Below are positions 1-7,769 of a DNA stretch of 64,000 bases, in pieces. Source of the stretch: Bacillota bacterium (GTDB taxonomy: Bacteria; Bacillota; Clostridia; Saccharofermentanales; Saccharofermentanaceae); assembly GCA_023397475.1 (NCBI GenBank), contig JAEWUD010000048.1, positions 1 through 64,000 on the forward strand, in the 5' to 3' direction. Within the stretch, counting starts at the first letter, position 1, and the number at the start of each line of letters is the position of its first letter. The notes under the pieces were generated by a model that saw nothing but the letters and a program-made list of their open reading frames with translations, was not told the origin of the DNA and made no database searches. The translations under genes and the position numbers were made by a program.

Positions 1-1
1 A

Positions 2-34
2 GATATTGTTTATGTATTTGATAAGAACAAATAG
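2..34 (+). other. Possible 3' end of an upstream gene
   Basis: A frame is open from base 2 to a TAG at 32-34, giving ten codons that end just before a terminator hairpin. This is where the end of a partner gene, for example an ABC ATPase, would be expected. It is far too short to prove coding. Confidence 0.2.
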
Positions 35-55
35 GGGTTTAGCCTCTTAAACGGA

Positions 56-92
56 AAAAATGAGCCAAGCATAAACTGTTTGGTTCATTTTT
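56..92 (+). terminator. Rho-independent terminator
   Basis: A 13-bp stem is formed by bases 56-68 (A5 then TGAGCCAA) and 80-92 (TTGGTTCA then T5), with one G-U wobble and an 11-nt loop. The A-tract and T-tract on opposite sides make it potentially bidirectional. It ends directly before the ATG at 93, so the next gene is probably not co-transcribed from upstream. Confidence 0.6.
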
Positions 93-136
93 ATGAAATA
101 TCAACTATTAATTGTGACACAGCCAAAGATTTTTAC

Positions 137-727
137 ATGATGCTGCGGTATTGCCGCATGTTTTTCGTAATCATTCTGGTGTTCTTGGGGGCATCCTACG
201 TATTTCCCGGTTCAGAGACCACCGCATATTTCCCGGTTGTTCTCGCGGGGATTATTCCGGTGACCCTTATTTCCTATGACGAGAGAGAAAAGTGGCACAT
301 TTATAGTGCAACGCTACCGTTCACACGTGCACAGATCGTTTCTGCGAAGTATTTGCTTGGAATCATTACTACATCATTAACGCTGTTTCTTGCATGTATC
401 GTCCAGAAAGGTAGAATTTTCGATTTAACTCATAGAAATCCTGACATTCTTCTTCCGGCACTTGCAACCTTTGCTAGCTCTCTTGTCGGGACGGCGATCA
501 TTCTGACACTCATCTTCAAGTTCGGAGCGGAGAAGGGCAGAATTGCCTTCTATGTCGTCATTGGTATGATTTTTATCATGAGTATGATCATACAGAACGT
601 CGCGTTCTCCTGGCCGATGGAATGGAATGCGATTTGGTTTATCCCTGTAACTTTGTTTGGAAGTTTACTCTTTTTCGGCGGTGCCTGGCTCCTATCCATT
701 CGCTTCTATGAGAAGAGAGCTCTATAA
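137..727 (+). CDS. ABC-2 type transporter permease, 5' end apparently frameshifted
   Basis: This is a hydrophobic protein with about six membrane segments and the look of ABC2_membrane_5-type permeases, which span the membrane with a separate ATPase and often export peptides. Family members usually begin with a short hydrophobic leader followed by KDFY. Here KDFYMMLRYCR lies in the frame of this ORF (codons from 122), while a natural leader, MKYQLLIVTQ, starts at ATG 93 in another frame. One missing base between 114 and 122 would join them. As written, translation could begin at ATG 137, or at TTG 80, which lies inside a terminator stem. I therefore think it is either a decaying gene or carries a sequence error. 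No ATPase partner is visible in the window. Family assignment comes from hydropathy and the N-terminal motif only. Confidence 0.55.
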   Translation: MMLRYCRMFFVIILVFLGASYVFPGSETTAYFPVVLAGIIPVTLISYDEREKWHIYSATLPFTRAQIVSAKYLLGIITTSLTLFLACIVQKGRIFDLTHRNPDILLPALATFASSLVGTAIILTLIFKFGAEKGRIAFYVVIGMIFIMSMIIQNVAFSWPMEWNAIWFIPVTLFGSLLFFGGAWLLSIRFYEKRAL

Positions 728-810
728 ATGCGCCCGATTCACTTTTCGAGACAATGAGTTTTTCAGTTGACCACGGCATTACACCTGTGGTAACCTTTCC
801 CATAGACCTG

Positions 811-962
811 ACATCGCCGGTGCCAAATCGGAGAATAGGGAAAGCGGTGTGAATCCGCTGCAGCCCCCGCTGCCGTAACGCTGACTTGCCGTACACATGC
901 CACCGGATCCCGGGAAGGCGTACGTCGAGGATGAAGCGAAGCCGGAAGACCTGCCGCGATGT
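811..962 (+). ncRNA. Cobalamin (B12) riboswitch aptamer
   Basis: The closing helix pairs ACATCGC (811-817) with GCGATGT (956-962). Between them lie the hallmarks of the class: a GGTGCC-type segment at 819-824, a GGGAAAGCGGTGTGAATCCGC-like core near 839-859 followed by GCAGCCCCCGC, and the B12 box GGAAGACCTGCC ending at 955. These aptamers bind adenosyl- or methylcobalamin and switch off expression. It sits directly before the B12 importer genes, as expected. Confidence 0.93.
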
Positions 963-978
963 ATTTCATCAAGCAAAC

Positions 979-1098
979 TTCGGAGGGAGGTTTGGTATGA
1001 GACAAGTGCGTCCTTCGCTTCTCATCTGTGACGGGTGAAGCGGATCGATGGGAATTTGTTTTGTATGCCTCCGAATTATCAATTCGGAGGTATTTTTT
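979..1098 (+). promoter_or_regulatory. Riboswitch expression platform: antiterminator, terminator and hidden ribosome binding site
   Basis: CCTCCGAATT (1068-1077) pairs perfectly with AATTCGGAGG (1081-1090) and is followed by TATTTTTT (1091-1098), giving a terminator. The segment TTCGGAGG at 979-986 is identical to part of the 3' arm and can pair with CCTCCGAA (1068-1075), giving an antiterminator. The GGAGG at 1086-1090 is also the ribosome binding site of btuF (ATG 1099). Closing the hairpin would thus both end transcription and hide the site. The alternative pairing is my reading by eye. Confidence 0.75.
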
Positions 1099-2040
1099 AT
1101 GAAACGAGTTCTATCCCTGATCACGGTAATGATCCTTGCGGTGACCCTGCTTTCCGGCTGCACAGCTCCGGTAGAATCGGTGTCGCAGTCTGATACAACG
1201 GTCGATACATCTACAGCGATGACATCGACCCTTCCGGATGCGTCAAATGCGCCTGTCGAGACAACGACATCCGATCCGATGCGCGTTATCTCGACCGTGC
1301 CGAGCGCGACGGAGATTCTTTTCGCGATGGGAGCCGGAGATCTGATCGTCGGAGTCGATGTGAGCTCCACTTTCCCTGAAGAGGCAAATGCGATCGAGAA
1401 GGTGGGAGATTATAATGGCTTTGATGTCGAGAAGATCATCTCGCTGGAGCCGGACGTCGTATTTGTCGGACAGACGATCCAGGATGATCAGATTGCCCAG
1501 CTCGAGAATGCGGGGATCCGTACCGTCGAGGTCGAGGCCAGAGCGTTTGCCGATATGACAGATTCGATCCGGTTGATCGGCGAGGAGATCGATCATCAGG
1601 TTGAGGCCGAAGCAATGGTCGTCCTCTTGGAAGAGAAGGTCGCTGCGGTAGAGGATGCTGCGGCAACGCTTGCGGCGTCTCCGACGGTGTATTATGTAAT
1701 GGGAATCGGTGAGTACGGCAATTGGACCTCGGGAGAGGGAAGCTTTATTAATGATATGATCGAGATCTCCGGCGGAACCTGCGTGACGGCGGATGCCAAG
1801 AACGCCTGGATCGAGTATCCACTCGAGGATCTGCTTCTTGCGGATCCGGATATCCTCATCGTGTCGTCGTATGTATCGCTTGAGGAGCTCTATGCCGATC
1901 CGACCTATGCGGAACTCAGCGCGGTGAAGGCCGGCAATGTCTTCGCAATTGACGCTGATCTCGTCGAGCGTCCCGGCCCCCGGATTTTGGATGGACTGCA
2001 GCTGATTTCAGAAATTATTCTCAATTATCAAACCGCATAA
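1099..2040 (+). CDS. btuF: Cobalamin ABC transporter substrate-binding lipoprotein
   Basis: This protein captures corrinoid outside the membrane and delivers it to the permease. The 313-residue product has a lipoprotein signal (LLSGC, lipidated Cys21), a Ser/Thr-rich linker to about residue 60, then a helical-backbone binding domain of the BtuF/FecB class starting near RVISTVPSATEILFAMG. Type III binding proteins of this kind also carry iron siderophores or haem. The B12 riboswitch upstream makes corrinoid the likely ligand. I chose ATG 1099 over an earlier frame-open ATG at 1048 because the signal peptide begins there and GGAGG lies 8 bases upstream. It is the first gene of a three-gene operon; btuC follows after 12 bases. 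Confidence 0.9.
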   Translation: MKRVLSLITVMILAVTLLSGCTAPVESVSQSDTTVDTSTAMTSTLPDASNAPVETTTSDPMRVISTVPSATEILFAMGAGDLIVGVDVSSTFPEEANAIEKVGDYNGFDVEKIISLEPDVVFVGQTIQDDQIAQLENAGIRTVEVEARAFADMTDSIRLIGEEIDHQVEAEAMVVLLEEKVAAVEDAAATLAASPTVYYVMGIGEYGNWTSGEGSFINDMIEISGGTCVTADAKNAWIEYPLEDLLLADPDILIVSSYVSLEELYADPTYAELSAVKAGNVFAIDADLVERPGPRILDGLQLISEIILNYQTA

Positions 2041-2052
2041 AGGATGATCGAA

Positions 2053-3063
2053 ATGAATAAGCGAGGGATAAACTGGAAGATCGTCATGGCGATTCTTGTG
2101 ATCGCGGGAATCTTAGCGTTCTCCTTCGCTTTTCTGTTCGGAAGTTCGGGACTGGGATTCTCGGATCTGGTCGATGTGCTAACCGGGAAGGCGCGTGAGA
2201 GCGTCTCAACCGTTTTCTTCAAGATACGCCTGCCGCGGGCAATCCTGTGCTTCTTCTCGGGCGCCGCGCTCGCCGTCTCCGGTGCGGTTTTGCAGGGATT
2301 GTTCCGTAATCCTATGGCCGACTCCTATGTGATCGGAGTCAGCTCCGGAGCGGCTCTGGGCGCCGCATGTGCGATGGCCTTCGCTCTGGAGGCAACGATC
2401 CTCGGCTTCGGAGCCGTTGAGCTTCTCGCATTTGCCGGTGCACTCGCGGCTGTCTTCATCGTTTATCGACTCGCCCGCGTCCGCGGCCGCGTGTCGATAT
2501 TCACACTGCTCTTGTCCGGTATCGCGATCAGCACACTTTCCTCGGCGCTCGTTTATTGCCTGATGATTCTTTTTCACGAAAAGATGGAAAATATCGTCAT
2601 GTGGACGCTCGGAAGCTTCTCATCATCTTCATTTGAAAAGGTCGCGTTTGCCGTTCCGCTTCTTCTGGCCGGTAGTTTTGTCTGTATGCTCTTCGGTCGG
2701 GATTTGAATATTCTGTTGCAAGGCGATGAGTCGGCGCGACATCTCGGCGTGGAAGCATCAAAACTGCGGCGAATCCTTCTTGTGGTCACGACGCTGCTGG
2801 TCTCCGTCGTCGTCTCGATCTCCGGCATCATCGGATTTGTCGGGCTTATCGTCCCGCATATGGTGCGACTTCTCATCGGACCCGATCATAAGAAACTCCT
2901 GCCGTTATCCTTTCTGGGCGGCGGTGTGTTTCTTCTTCTGGCGGATACGGTCGCGAGAACCGTCTCGGAGAACCAAGAGATTCCGATCGGCGTCGTAACG
3001 GCAATCATTGGGGTTCCGTTCTTCCTCTTTCTGATGCGATCGTCGAGAGGAGGGAAACTATGA
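2053..3063 (+). CDS. btuC: Cobalamin ABC transporter permease (FecCD family)
   Basis: This is the membrane channel of the importer and works as a homodimer with two BtuD subunits. The 336-residue product is strongly hydrophobic and fits the FecCD/BtuC fold of about ten helices. Typical family stretches are visible: LPRAILCFFSGAALAVSGAV near the front, NPMADSYVIGVSSGA, and the coupling segment GIIGFVGLIVPHMVRLL before the last helices. An ATG at 2044 is in frame, but AAAGGA at 2039-2044 is spaced correctly (8 bases) for ATG 2053. The stop overlaps the btuD start by four bases, so the two are probably translationally coupled. Confidence 0.9.
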   Translation: MNKRGINWKIVMAILVIAGILAFSFAFLFGSSGLGFSDLVDVLTGKARESVSTVFFKIRLPRAILCFFSGAALAVSGAVLQGLFRNPMADSYVIGVSSGAALGAACAMAFALEATILGFGAVELLAFAGALAAVFIVYRLARVRGRVSIFTLLLSGIAISTLSSALVYCLMILFHEKMENIVMWTLGSFSSSSFEKVAFAVPLLLAGSFVCMLFGRDLNILLQGDESARHLGVEASKLRRILLVVTTLLVSVVVSISGIIGFVGLIVPHMVRLLIGPDHKKLLPLSFLGGGVFLLLADTVARTVSENQEIPIGVVTAIIGVPFFLFLMRSSRGGKL

Positions 3064-3839
3064 GCATAATCCGAGCACAGAATGTAGCATTCCGTTATGG
3101 CAAGACCGATCCGCTCGTGCTTCGGGATGTCTCCTTTACCGCGCCGGCAGGGAAGATCATGGGAATCATCGGCCCGAACGGATCGGGAAAAACAACGCTT
3201 CTTCGCATGGTCTCTGGTTACTTGAAGCCGCAAACGGGTCTCGTGACGCTTGACGACGCGAATGTAGCCAGCCTTCGCGCCCGTGAGCTCTCCCGCAAAA
3301 TGGCTCTGGTGGCACAGCGCGTCGAGGCGGATTATGATTTCTCGGCATTTGAGATTGTACTCGCGGGACGCAATCCCTACATCCGAAGATTCTTGGGCGA
3401 GAGTCCCGCGGATCGTGAGAAAGCGGCGGACAGTCTTGCGATGGTGGGTGTCGATCATCTTCGCGATCGCCTCGTTTCCGAATTGTCCGGCGGTGAACTT
3501 CGTCTTGTCATGCTGGCTCGCGCTCTGTGTCAGGAGGCGCCGGTCCTGCTCTTGGATGAACCGGTCACCGGGCTGGATATCCGTCACCAGATGCAATTCA
3601 TGTCCGTGCTTACCAAGATGGCTCAGCTTCATGGGATCACGGTGCTCCATATCCTTCACGATCTCAATCTCTGCCTCTCCCATTGCGACGAGGTTCTTCT
3701 CCTCAAGAACGGCGGGGTTTTCGCACAAGGTGAACCGCGCGCTGTCTTGACCAAAGAGGTGGTAGAAGAGGTCTATGAGACTCCCGTCCTTGTAACCGAG
3801 CAGGGAGGAGTGCCCTACATACTTCCTCTTCGGGTGTGA
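3060..3839 (+). CDS. btuD: Cobalamin ABC transporter ATP-binding protein
   Basis: This is the ATPase that powers uptake through BtuC. The 259-residue protein has Walker A GPNGSGKTT at 38-46, the signature LSGGE at 142-146, Walker B VLLLDEP at 162-168 and the H-loop histidine in HILHDLN. It begins with ATG overlapping the btuC stop by four bases, with GGAGGG just upstream. On sequence alone it could serve a siderophore importer. The riboswitch at the head of the operon is the reason to call B12. Confidence 0.9.
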   Translation: MSIIRAQNVAFRYGKTDPLVLRDVSFTAPAGKIMGIIGPNGSGKTTLLRMVSGYLKPQTGLVTLDDANVASLRARELSRKMALVAQRVEADYDFSAFEIVLAGRNPYIRRFLGESPADREKAADSLAMVGVDHLRDRLVSELSGGELRLVMLARALCQEAPVLLLDEPVTGLDIRHQMQFMSVLTKMAQLHGITVLHILHDLNLCLSHCDEVLLLKNGGVFAQGEPRAVLTKEVVEEVYETPVLVTEQGGVPYILPLRV

Positions 3840-3891
3840 GTACATCGGAGATTTGTTCTCGATCGGTAACGTAGAATATCTAGCCGCGAAA

Positions 3892-3921
3892 AAGACCGCC
3901 ACGCCTTCGCGTTGCGGTCTT
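3892..3921 (-). terminator. Terminator between convergent btuD and DUF3006 gene
   Basis: AAGACCGC (3892-3899) pairs with GCGGTCTT (3914-3921), with a nested ACGC/GCGT stem and a small loop. Read on the minus strand the stem is followed by T5, so it best terminates the DUF3006 transcript. On the + strand there is no clear T-run, though the stem is strong enough to help end the btu transcript. Confidence 0.65.
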
Positions 3922-4004
3922 CATTAACAAAAATGATCATCTATCTCCACTTATGTTCGCCTTATTACGGAAACTTGTCTATAATAGAAGCGAAACGGAA
4001 ATTG

Positions 4005-4226
4005 TTACTCAAACAGCATGTCCGCCATGCGTAGCACTTCGCGACGTCGTTTCTCGGTAATCGAGAAATCGACATGGAAAAGTCTCGTTCTCGAATCTTC
4101 CTCCAAGAAATCCCCGACACGCGCGATTGTAGGAATCCGCTTGCGGCTGATCTTGACGAAGGTGCGGTCGCATTGCTCCAGGATGGCGGCTCCGTCCTCA
4201 AATCGTGTAATGAACCCGCATGTCAT
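4005..4226 (-). CDS. DUF3006 domain protein
   Basis: A 73-residue protein that matches the DUF3006 pattern: a short strand-rich start (GFITRFEDGAAILE), a central PxxxRVGDFL turn, and an acidic DxxxTEKRRxEV helix at the end. The function of the family is unknown. It is commonly found next to ComEC-like metallo-beta-lactamase genes. Here such a gene exists but lies 28 kb away (32328). Start ATG 4226 has GGGAGGG seven bases upstream; a longer frame to 4259 has no comparable site. A promoter reading leftward lies at about 4259-4288. Confidence 0.75.
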   Translation of the reverse strand: MTCGFITRFEDGAAILEQCDRTFVKISRKRIPTIARVGDFLEEDSRTRLFHVDFSITEKRRREVLRMADMLFE

Positions 4227-4258
4227 GAAAATCCCTCCCTTCTGAACTTTATATGCCA

Positions 4259-4288
4259 ATTATATTTTAGAAATCTTTCAAAATTGAA
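4259..4288 (-). promoter_or_regulatory. Predicted promoter of the DUF3006 gene
   Basis: On the minus strand TTCAAT (4288-4283) is followed after 18 bases by TATAAT (4264-4259). Transcription would start about 25 bases before the ribosome binding site. The AT-rich strip 4255-4365 also probably holds the promoter of the divergent methyltransferase gene (TTGAAC at 4284-4289, with a poorer -10). Confidence 0.45.
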
Positions 4289-4366
4289 CACGAACTGTGA
4301 ATAAAAAGTAAAATATAAAAAAAATAAGAGAATATCCGTCGAGTAAAGATATTCAGGGAGATAAAA

Positions 4367-5575
4367 ATGAGAATTATCATTACTGCACTGTTTGGTTTGG
4401 AATCTCTTGTCGCGGAGGATCTTCTGGCTATTGGGATTCTTCGAGAAGATATTCTCGTGTCGGACGGTGTCATATCGATCCGAGTCACTCCCGAGAACCT
4501 GGCGCTAACCGTCGCGCGCGTAAATCTTTGGGTGCGCACGGGAGAGAGAGTATTTGTCGAACTTTTGAATTTCCCCGCCAGAACTTTCGATGAACTTTTC
4601 GCTCATATCCGTGCGTTTGCTTGGGAGGACTTCATTCCCAAGGGTTTTGCTTTTGTCGTCAACGGTTATTCCCGCAAGTCCGAACTCTTCGGAATTTCCG
4701 CGGCACAATCGATATGCAAGAAGGCAATCGTCGCACGACTTCTTTCCGCACAGGGGCTTTCACCTGATGCCACACTTGCCGAGGACGAGAGGAAGGGACT
4801 TCTGAAGATACAGTTCGGTATCGTGGACAATCAGGTCGGCATTATGGTCGACACGTCCGGTGACGGCCTGCATAAGAGAGGTTATCGACCGTTATTGCAT
4901 CAGGCTCCGATTAAAGAGACACTCGCATCCGGCCTCGTTCGCCTGTCCCGTTATCGCCCGTTCGGGGAAGAAGCACTCGTCGATCCGTTCTGCGGATCCG
5001 GAACGATACTGATTGAGGCAGCATTGATCGCATTTAACATCGCTCCGGGGATCAACCGACCGTTTGCCGCGGAGAACTGGCCGCTGATCGGGAAAGCCGC
5101 CTTCGTTACGGCGCGCGAGGAGGCCTTATCTCTTCGTGACAACGACATTCCGGAGGATATCTACTTTTTTGGATCTGACATCGACGAGAAAGCCATCGCG
5201 ACATGCGCCCGCAATGCAGCCGCGGCTGGCGTCGACAAAGTCATTCGCTGGAAACGCGCAGATGCATTCTCGCAAACACCGGCTGAGCTTCATACTTGGA
5301 CCGGTCTCAACCGCCAGCTTGTATTGACGAATCCGCCCTACGGTGAGCGTCTGATGAGCCAGCAGGAAGCCGAAGAAATCTATCGCGGCATCGCGAGAAC
5401 ATACTTGGATGACAAGGGATTCTGCAGGAAAGGCATCCGACTTTCCGTCATTTCACCGGATGACACCTTCGAACGTGCGGTTGGACGACCGGCTGATAAG
5501 CGCAGAAAACTCTATAACGGAAATATCAAGTGTCAGATGTACCATTACTATAAGCTAGAAAAGCACGATAAATAG
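4367..5575 (+). CDS. rlmL: THUMP-domain 23S rRNA guanine-N2 methyltransferase (RlmL/YpsC type)
   Basis: This enzyme class transfers methyl groups from SAM to the exocyclic amine of guanosine in 23S rRNA. The 402-residue protein has an N-terminal ferredoxin-like and THUMP RNA-binding region (about 1-165), then a Rossmann methyltransferase domain with the SAM motif DPFCGSGT (206-213), an acidic GSDID at 269-273 and the catalytic NPPYGER (322-328). The length fits the YpsC-type protein of Bacillota, which lacks the extra RlmK domain of the E. coli protein. The start ATG has AGGGAG upstream. It stands alone, divergent from the DUF3006 gene. The exact modified base cannot be read from sequence. 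Confidence 0.85.
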   Translation: MRIIITALFGLESLVAEDLLAIGILREDILVSDGVISIRVTPENLALTVARVNLWVRTGERVFVELLNFPARTFDELFAHIRAFAWEDFIPKGFAFVVNGYSRKSELFGISAAQSICKKAIVARLLSAQGLSPDATLAEDERKGLLKIQFGIVDNQVGIMVDTSGDGLHKRGYRPLLHQAPIKETLASGLVRLSRYRPFGEEALVDPFCGSGTILIEAALIAFNIAPGINRPFAAENWPLIGKAAFVTAREEALSLRDNDIPEDIYFFGSDIDEKAIATCARNAAAAGVDKVIRWKRADAFSQTPAELHTWTGLNRQLVLTNPPYGERLMSQQEAEEIYRGIARTYLDDKGFCRKGIRLSVISPDDTFERAVGRPADKRRKLYNGNIKCQMYHYYKLEKHDK

Positions 5576-5682
5576 AAGCAGACCATAATTGCATTCATTG
5601 CAAAAGTGTCCGCCGTATACGCACACGAAAACGAACAAATATTTCATGAAATGCCGCAAACATCGACGAATCAATGAAGTAT

Positions 5683-5859
5683 CGTTTTTTTACAAACTTC
5701 ATGCGTTTTTTACAAAAAGATTACAGCGATCGAACATCCCCAGATTTCAGGCATTCCAAGCGCGAAAATCGCGAAAAGCATTGTCTCGTAGTTATGCACA
5801 GACTTATCCACAGTATCCACAGCTAAAAACAGTGGAAAAGATTTGCAGAATGTGGATAA
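5683..5859. other. Cluster of DnaA boxes with AT-rich 13-mer repeats (oriC-like or DnaA-regulated element)
   Basis: The 333-base gap 5576-5908 has no credible gene. It contains TTATGCACA (5792-5800) and TTATCCACA (5804-5812), both fitting the TTATNCACA consensus, a near-match GTATCCACA (5813-5821), and an inverted consensus TGTGGATAA (5851-5859). Upstream, two AT-rich direct repeats CGTTTTTT(T)ACAAA start at 5683 and 5704, 21 bases apart. Unwinding 13-mers next to DnaA boxes are the layout of a bacterial origin. No dnaA, dnaN, rpmH or parAB is nearby and the gene strand does not switch here, so a DnaA-titration or promoter-control site is also possible. Confidence 0.55.
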
Positions 5860-5908
5860 TGGAAGAAAGAAAATCAATAAAGCACGATAAATTAATGAGG
5901 TGAAACCT

Positions 5909-7195
5909 ATGTCCAGTGTCGAAACCTATGCCCGCTCAGCGAGGGACGCATCCCTTGGTTTGTCCGTTTGCGACTGTGCGGTGAAGAATAACGCGCTTCG
6001 TGCGATCGCGAGAGCTCTTGATGATAACAAGGACCGCATTGCCGCGGAGAATGAGAAAGACCTTACAAAGGCGCAAGAGTCCGGCTTGGCAATGCCGCTC
6101 ATGAAACGCCTGCAGTTCTCCGTATCCAAGATCGACGGTGTGATCGAGGGGATTCATCAACTGATCGGACTCGAAGATCCGGTCGGCAAGCGTTTGCTTT
6201 CCACCGAACTCGATGAGGGTCTTGATCTCTATCGGGTATCTTGCCCGATCGGCGTCATCGGAGTTATTTTCGAATCCCGGCCGGATGCGCTCGTTCAGAT
6301 CGCGACCCTCTGCCTCAAGGCCGGAAATGCGGTTCTTCTCAAGGGCGGTTCGGAAGCCTCCTTCACGAACCGTATTCTCACGGATATTATCGCGGAGGCG
6401 ACGCTTTCCTCCGGAATTCCTGCGGGATGGATCAGTCTTCTGGAGACACGGAGCGATGTCAAAGAGATGCTGAGCTTCGATGAGTGGATTGACCTCGTTA
6501 TCCCTCGCGGATCCAATGAGTTCGTCCAATATATCATGCAAAACACAGCAATACCGGTTCTTGGTCACGCGGACGGCGTATGCCATGTATACCTGCACGA
6601 GAATGCGGATCTATCGAAAGCGGGCCGCATTATCGTCGACAGCAAGACGCAGTACGTCGCCGTCTGCAATGCGGCGGAAACGCTTCTGGTCGATGAGTCC
6701 ATCGCGGCTCAGGTCCTTCCCGACCTTTGCGCGAAGCTTGCCGCCAAGAATGTACAGCTGAATGGATGTGAGAGAGCCAGATCGATCTGTCCGATGGGAG
6801 AAGTCACCACATGGCATCACGAGTATCTGGATTACGAGATGTCCGTGCGAGTCGTCAAAAACCTTGACGAAGCCATCGAACACATTAACACCTATGGATC
6901 GGGACATACCGACGCAATTATCACCGAAAGTCGGGAGATCGCGGAAACCTTTATGAATCGTGTTGATTCCGGCAATGTTTTCTGGAATTGCTCGACAAGA
7001 TTCTCCGACGGTTTCAAGTACGGTTTCGGCGCGGAGGTGGGAATCTCGACATCGAAGATTCATGCCAGAGGCCCGGTCGGCCTTGAGGGTCTTGTCACGT
7101 ATAAATACAAACTGTACGGCCACGGACAGATTGTCGAGGAGTATGCTTCCGGAGAGAAGAAATTCACTCATCGGCCGATTTCACAAAACGGCTGA
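5909..7195 (+). CDS. proA: Glutamate-5-semialdehyde dehydrogenase (gamma-glutamyl phosphate reductase)
   Basis: This is the second enzyme of proline synthesis: it reduces gamma-glutamyl phosphate with NADPH to glutamate semialdehyde. The 428-residue protein has the ALDH fold. The catalytic cysteine is Cys253 in QYVAVCNAAETLL, and the family segments FESRPDALVQIA and LLKGGSEA are present. Start ATG 5909 follows GAGGTGA (5897-5903); an in-frame GTG at 5900 lies inside that site. The usual partner proB (glutamate 5-kinase) is not in the window. The DnaA-box cluster ends 50 bases before the start and could overlap its promoter. Confidence 0.95.
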   Translation: MSSVETYARSARDASLGLSVCDCAVKNNALRAIARALDDNKDRIAAENEKDLTKAQESGLAMPLMKRLQFSVSKIDGVIEGIHQLIGLEDPVGKRLLSTELDEGLDLYRVSCPIGVIGVIFESRPDALVQIATLCLKAGNAVLLKGGSEASFTNRILTDIIAEATLSSGIPAGWISLLETRSDVKEMLSFDEWIDLVIPRGSNEFVQYIMQNTAIPVLGHADGVCHVYLHENADLSKAGRIIVDSKTQYVAVCNAAETLLVDESIAAQVLPDLCAKLAAKNVQLNGCERARSICPMGEVTTWHHEYLDYEMSVRVVKNLDEAIEHINTYGSGHTDAIITESREIAETFMNRVDSGNVFWNCSTRFSDGFKYGFGAEVGISTSKIHARGPVGLEGLVTYKYKLYGHGQIVEEYASGEKKFTHRPISQNG

Positions 7196-7239
7196 TCCGT
7201 GGTATGATATCCGACGAAAATAATGAGCGGAGGATTCAC

Positions 7240-7695
7240 ATGCATATAGCGGTTTCATCGGATCACGCAGGTTTTTCGCTGCGTCAGAAGATTGTCGAAC
7301 ACCTGATTCAACAGGGTCATAAGATTACGGAACTCGGCGCGGAGAACGCTGAGATTCCCTTCAGCTATGTCGGAGCCGGTGCAAACGCCGCCGAGGTCGT
7401 ATCCCGAGGCGAAGCGGATCGCGGCATTGTCGTGTGCGGTACGGGAATCGGAATATCCATCGTCGCCAACAAGACACGCGGGATCCGTTGCGCACTCTGC
7501 ACGGACGAGTATATGGCGAGGATGTCGCGTCAACACAATGACGCGAATGTTCTGGCTCTCGGCGCGCGTGTGGTCGGGCAGGGACTTGCATTGTCGATCG
7601 TCGACGCATTTCTCTCGGAGGGATTTGAGACAGGCGGCCGGCATCAGGCGCGTGTCAATGAGATCTGCGGACGGGAAGACGAATATTTTCAGTGA
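7240..7695 (+). CDS. rpiB: RpiB/LacA/LacB-family sugar-phosphate isomerase
   Basis: Family members interconvert ribose 5-phosphate and ribulose 5-phosphate or related sugar phosphates. The 151-residue protein has the opening SSDHAGF, the catalytic-loop CGTGIG with its cysteine near residue 66, NKTRGIRCA, HNDANVLALGARV and the closing GGRHQARV. The usual DYPD segment after the first third is replaced by PFSYVGAGANAAE, so a substrate other than ribose 5-phosphate is possible. Start ATG 7240 has GGAGG about 9 bases upstream. The order rpiB, upp, atp resembles the B. subtilis ywlF-upp-atp region, which supports the ribose call. Confidence 0.85.
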   Translation: MHIAVSSDHAGFSLRQKIVEHLIQQGHKITELGAENAEIPFSYVGAGANAAEVVSRGEADRGIVVCGTGIGISIVANKTRGIRCALCTDEYMARMSRQHNDANVLALGARVVGQGLALSIVDAFLSEGFETGGRHQARVNEICGREDEYFQ

Positions 7696-7769
7696 GATCA
7701 AGTGAATTTTGCCATTCAGTCGGCCTTTATGTTACTCTATACTCAATCAAATAGCGGGAGGCTATCACC

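Noticed and set aside
728..810. Additional gene between the permease and the riboswitch
   Set aside because: Short open frames only; the riboswitch accounts for the rest.
2886..3902. 338-codon frame on the minus strand across btuC/btuD
   Set aside because: Antisense shadow of intact genes with clear motifs; composition not protein-like.
5589..5903. 104-codon open frame before proA
   Set aside because: It covers the DnaA boxes and AT repeats, is basic and low in structure, has no ribosome binding site and no recognisable domain.
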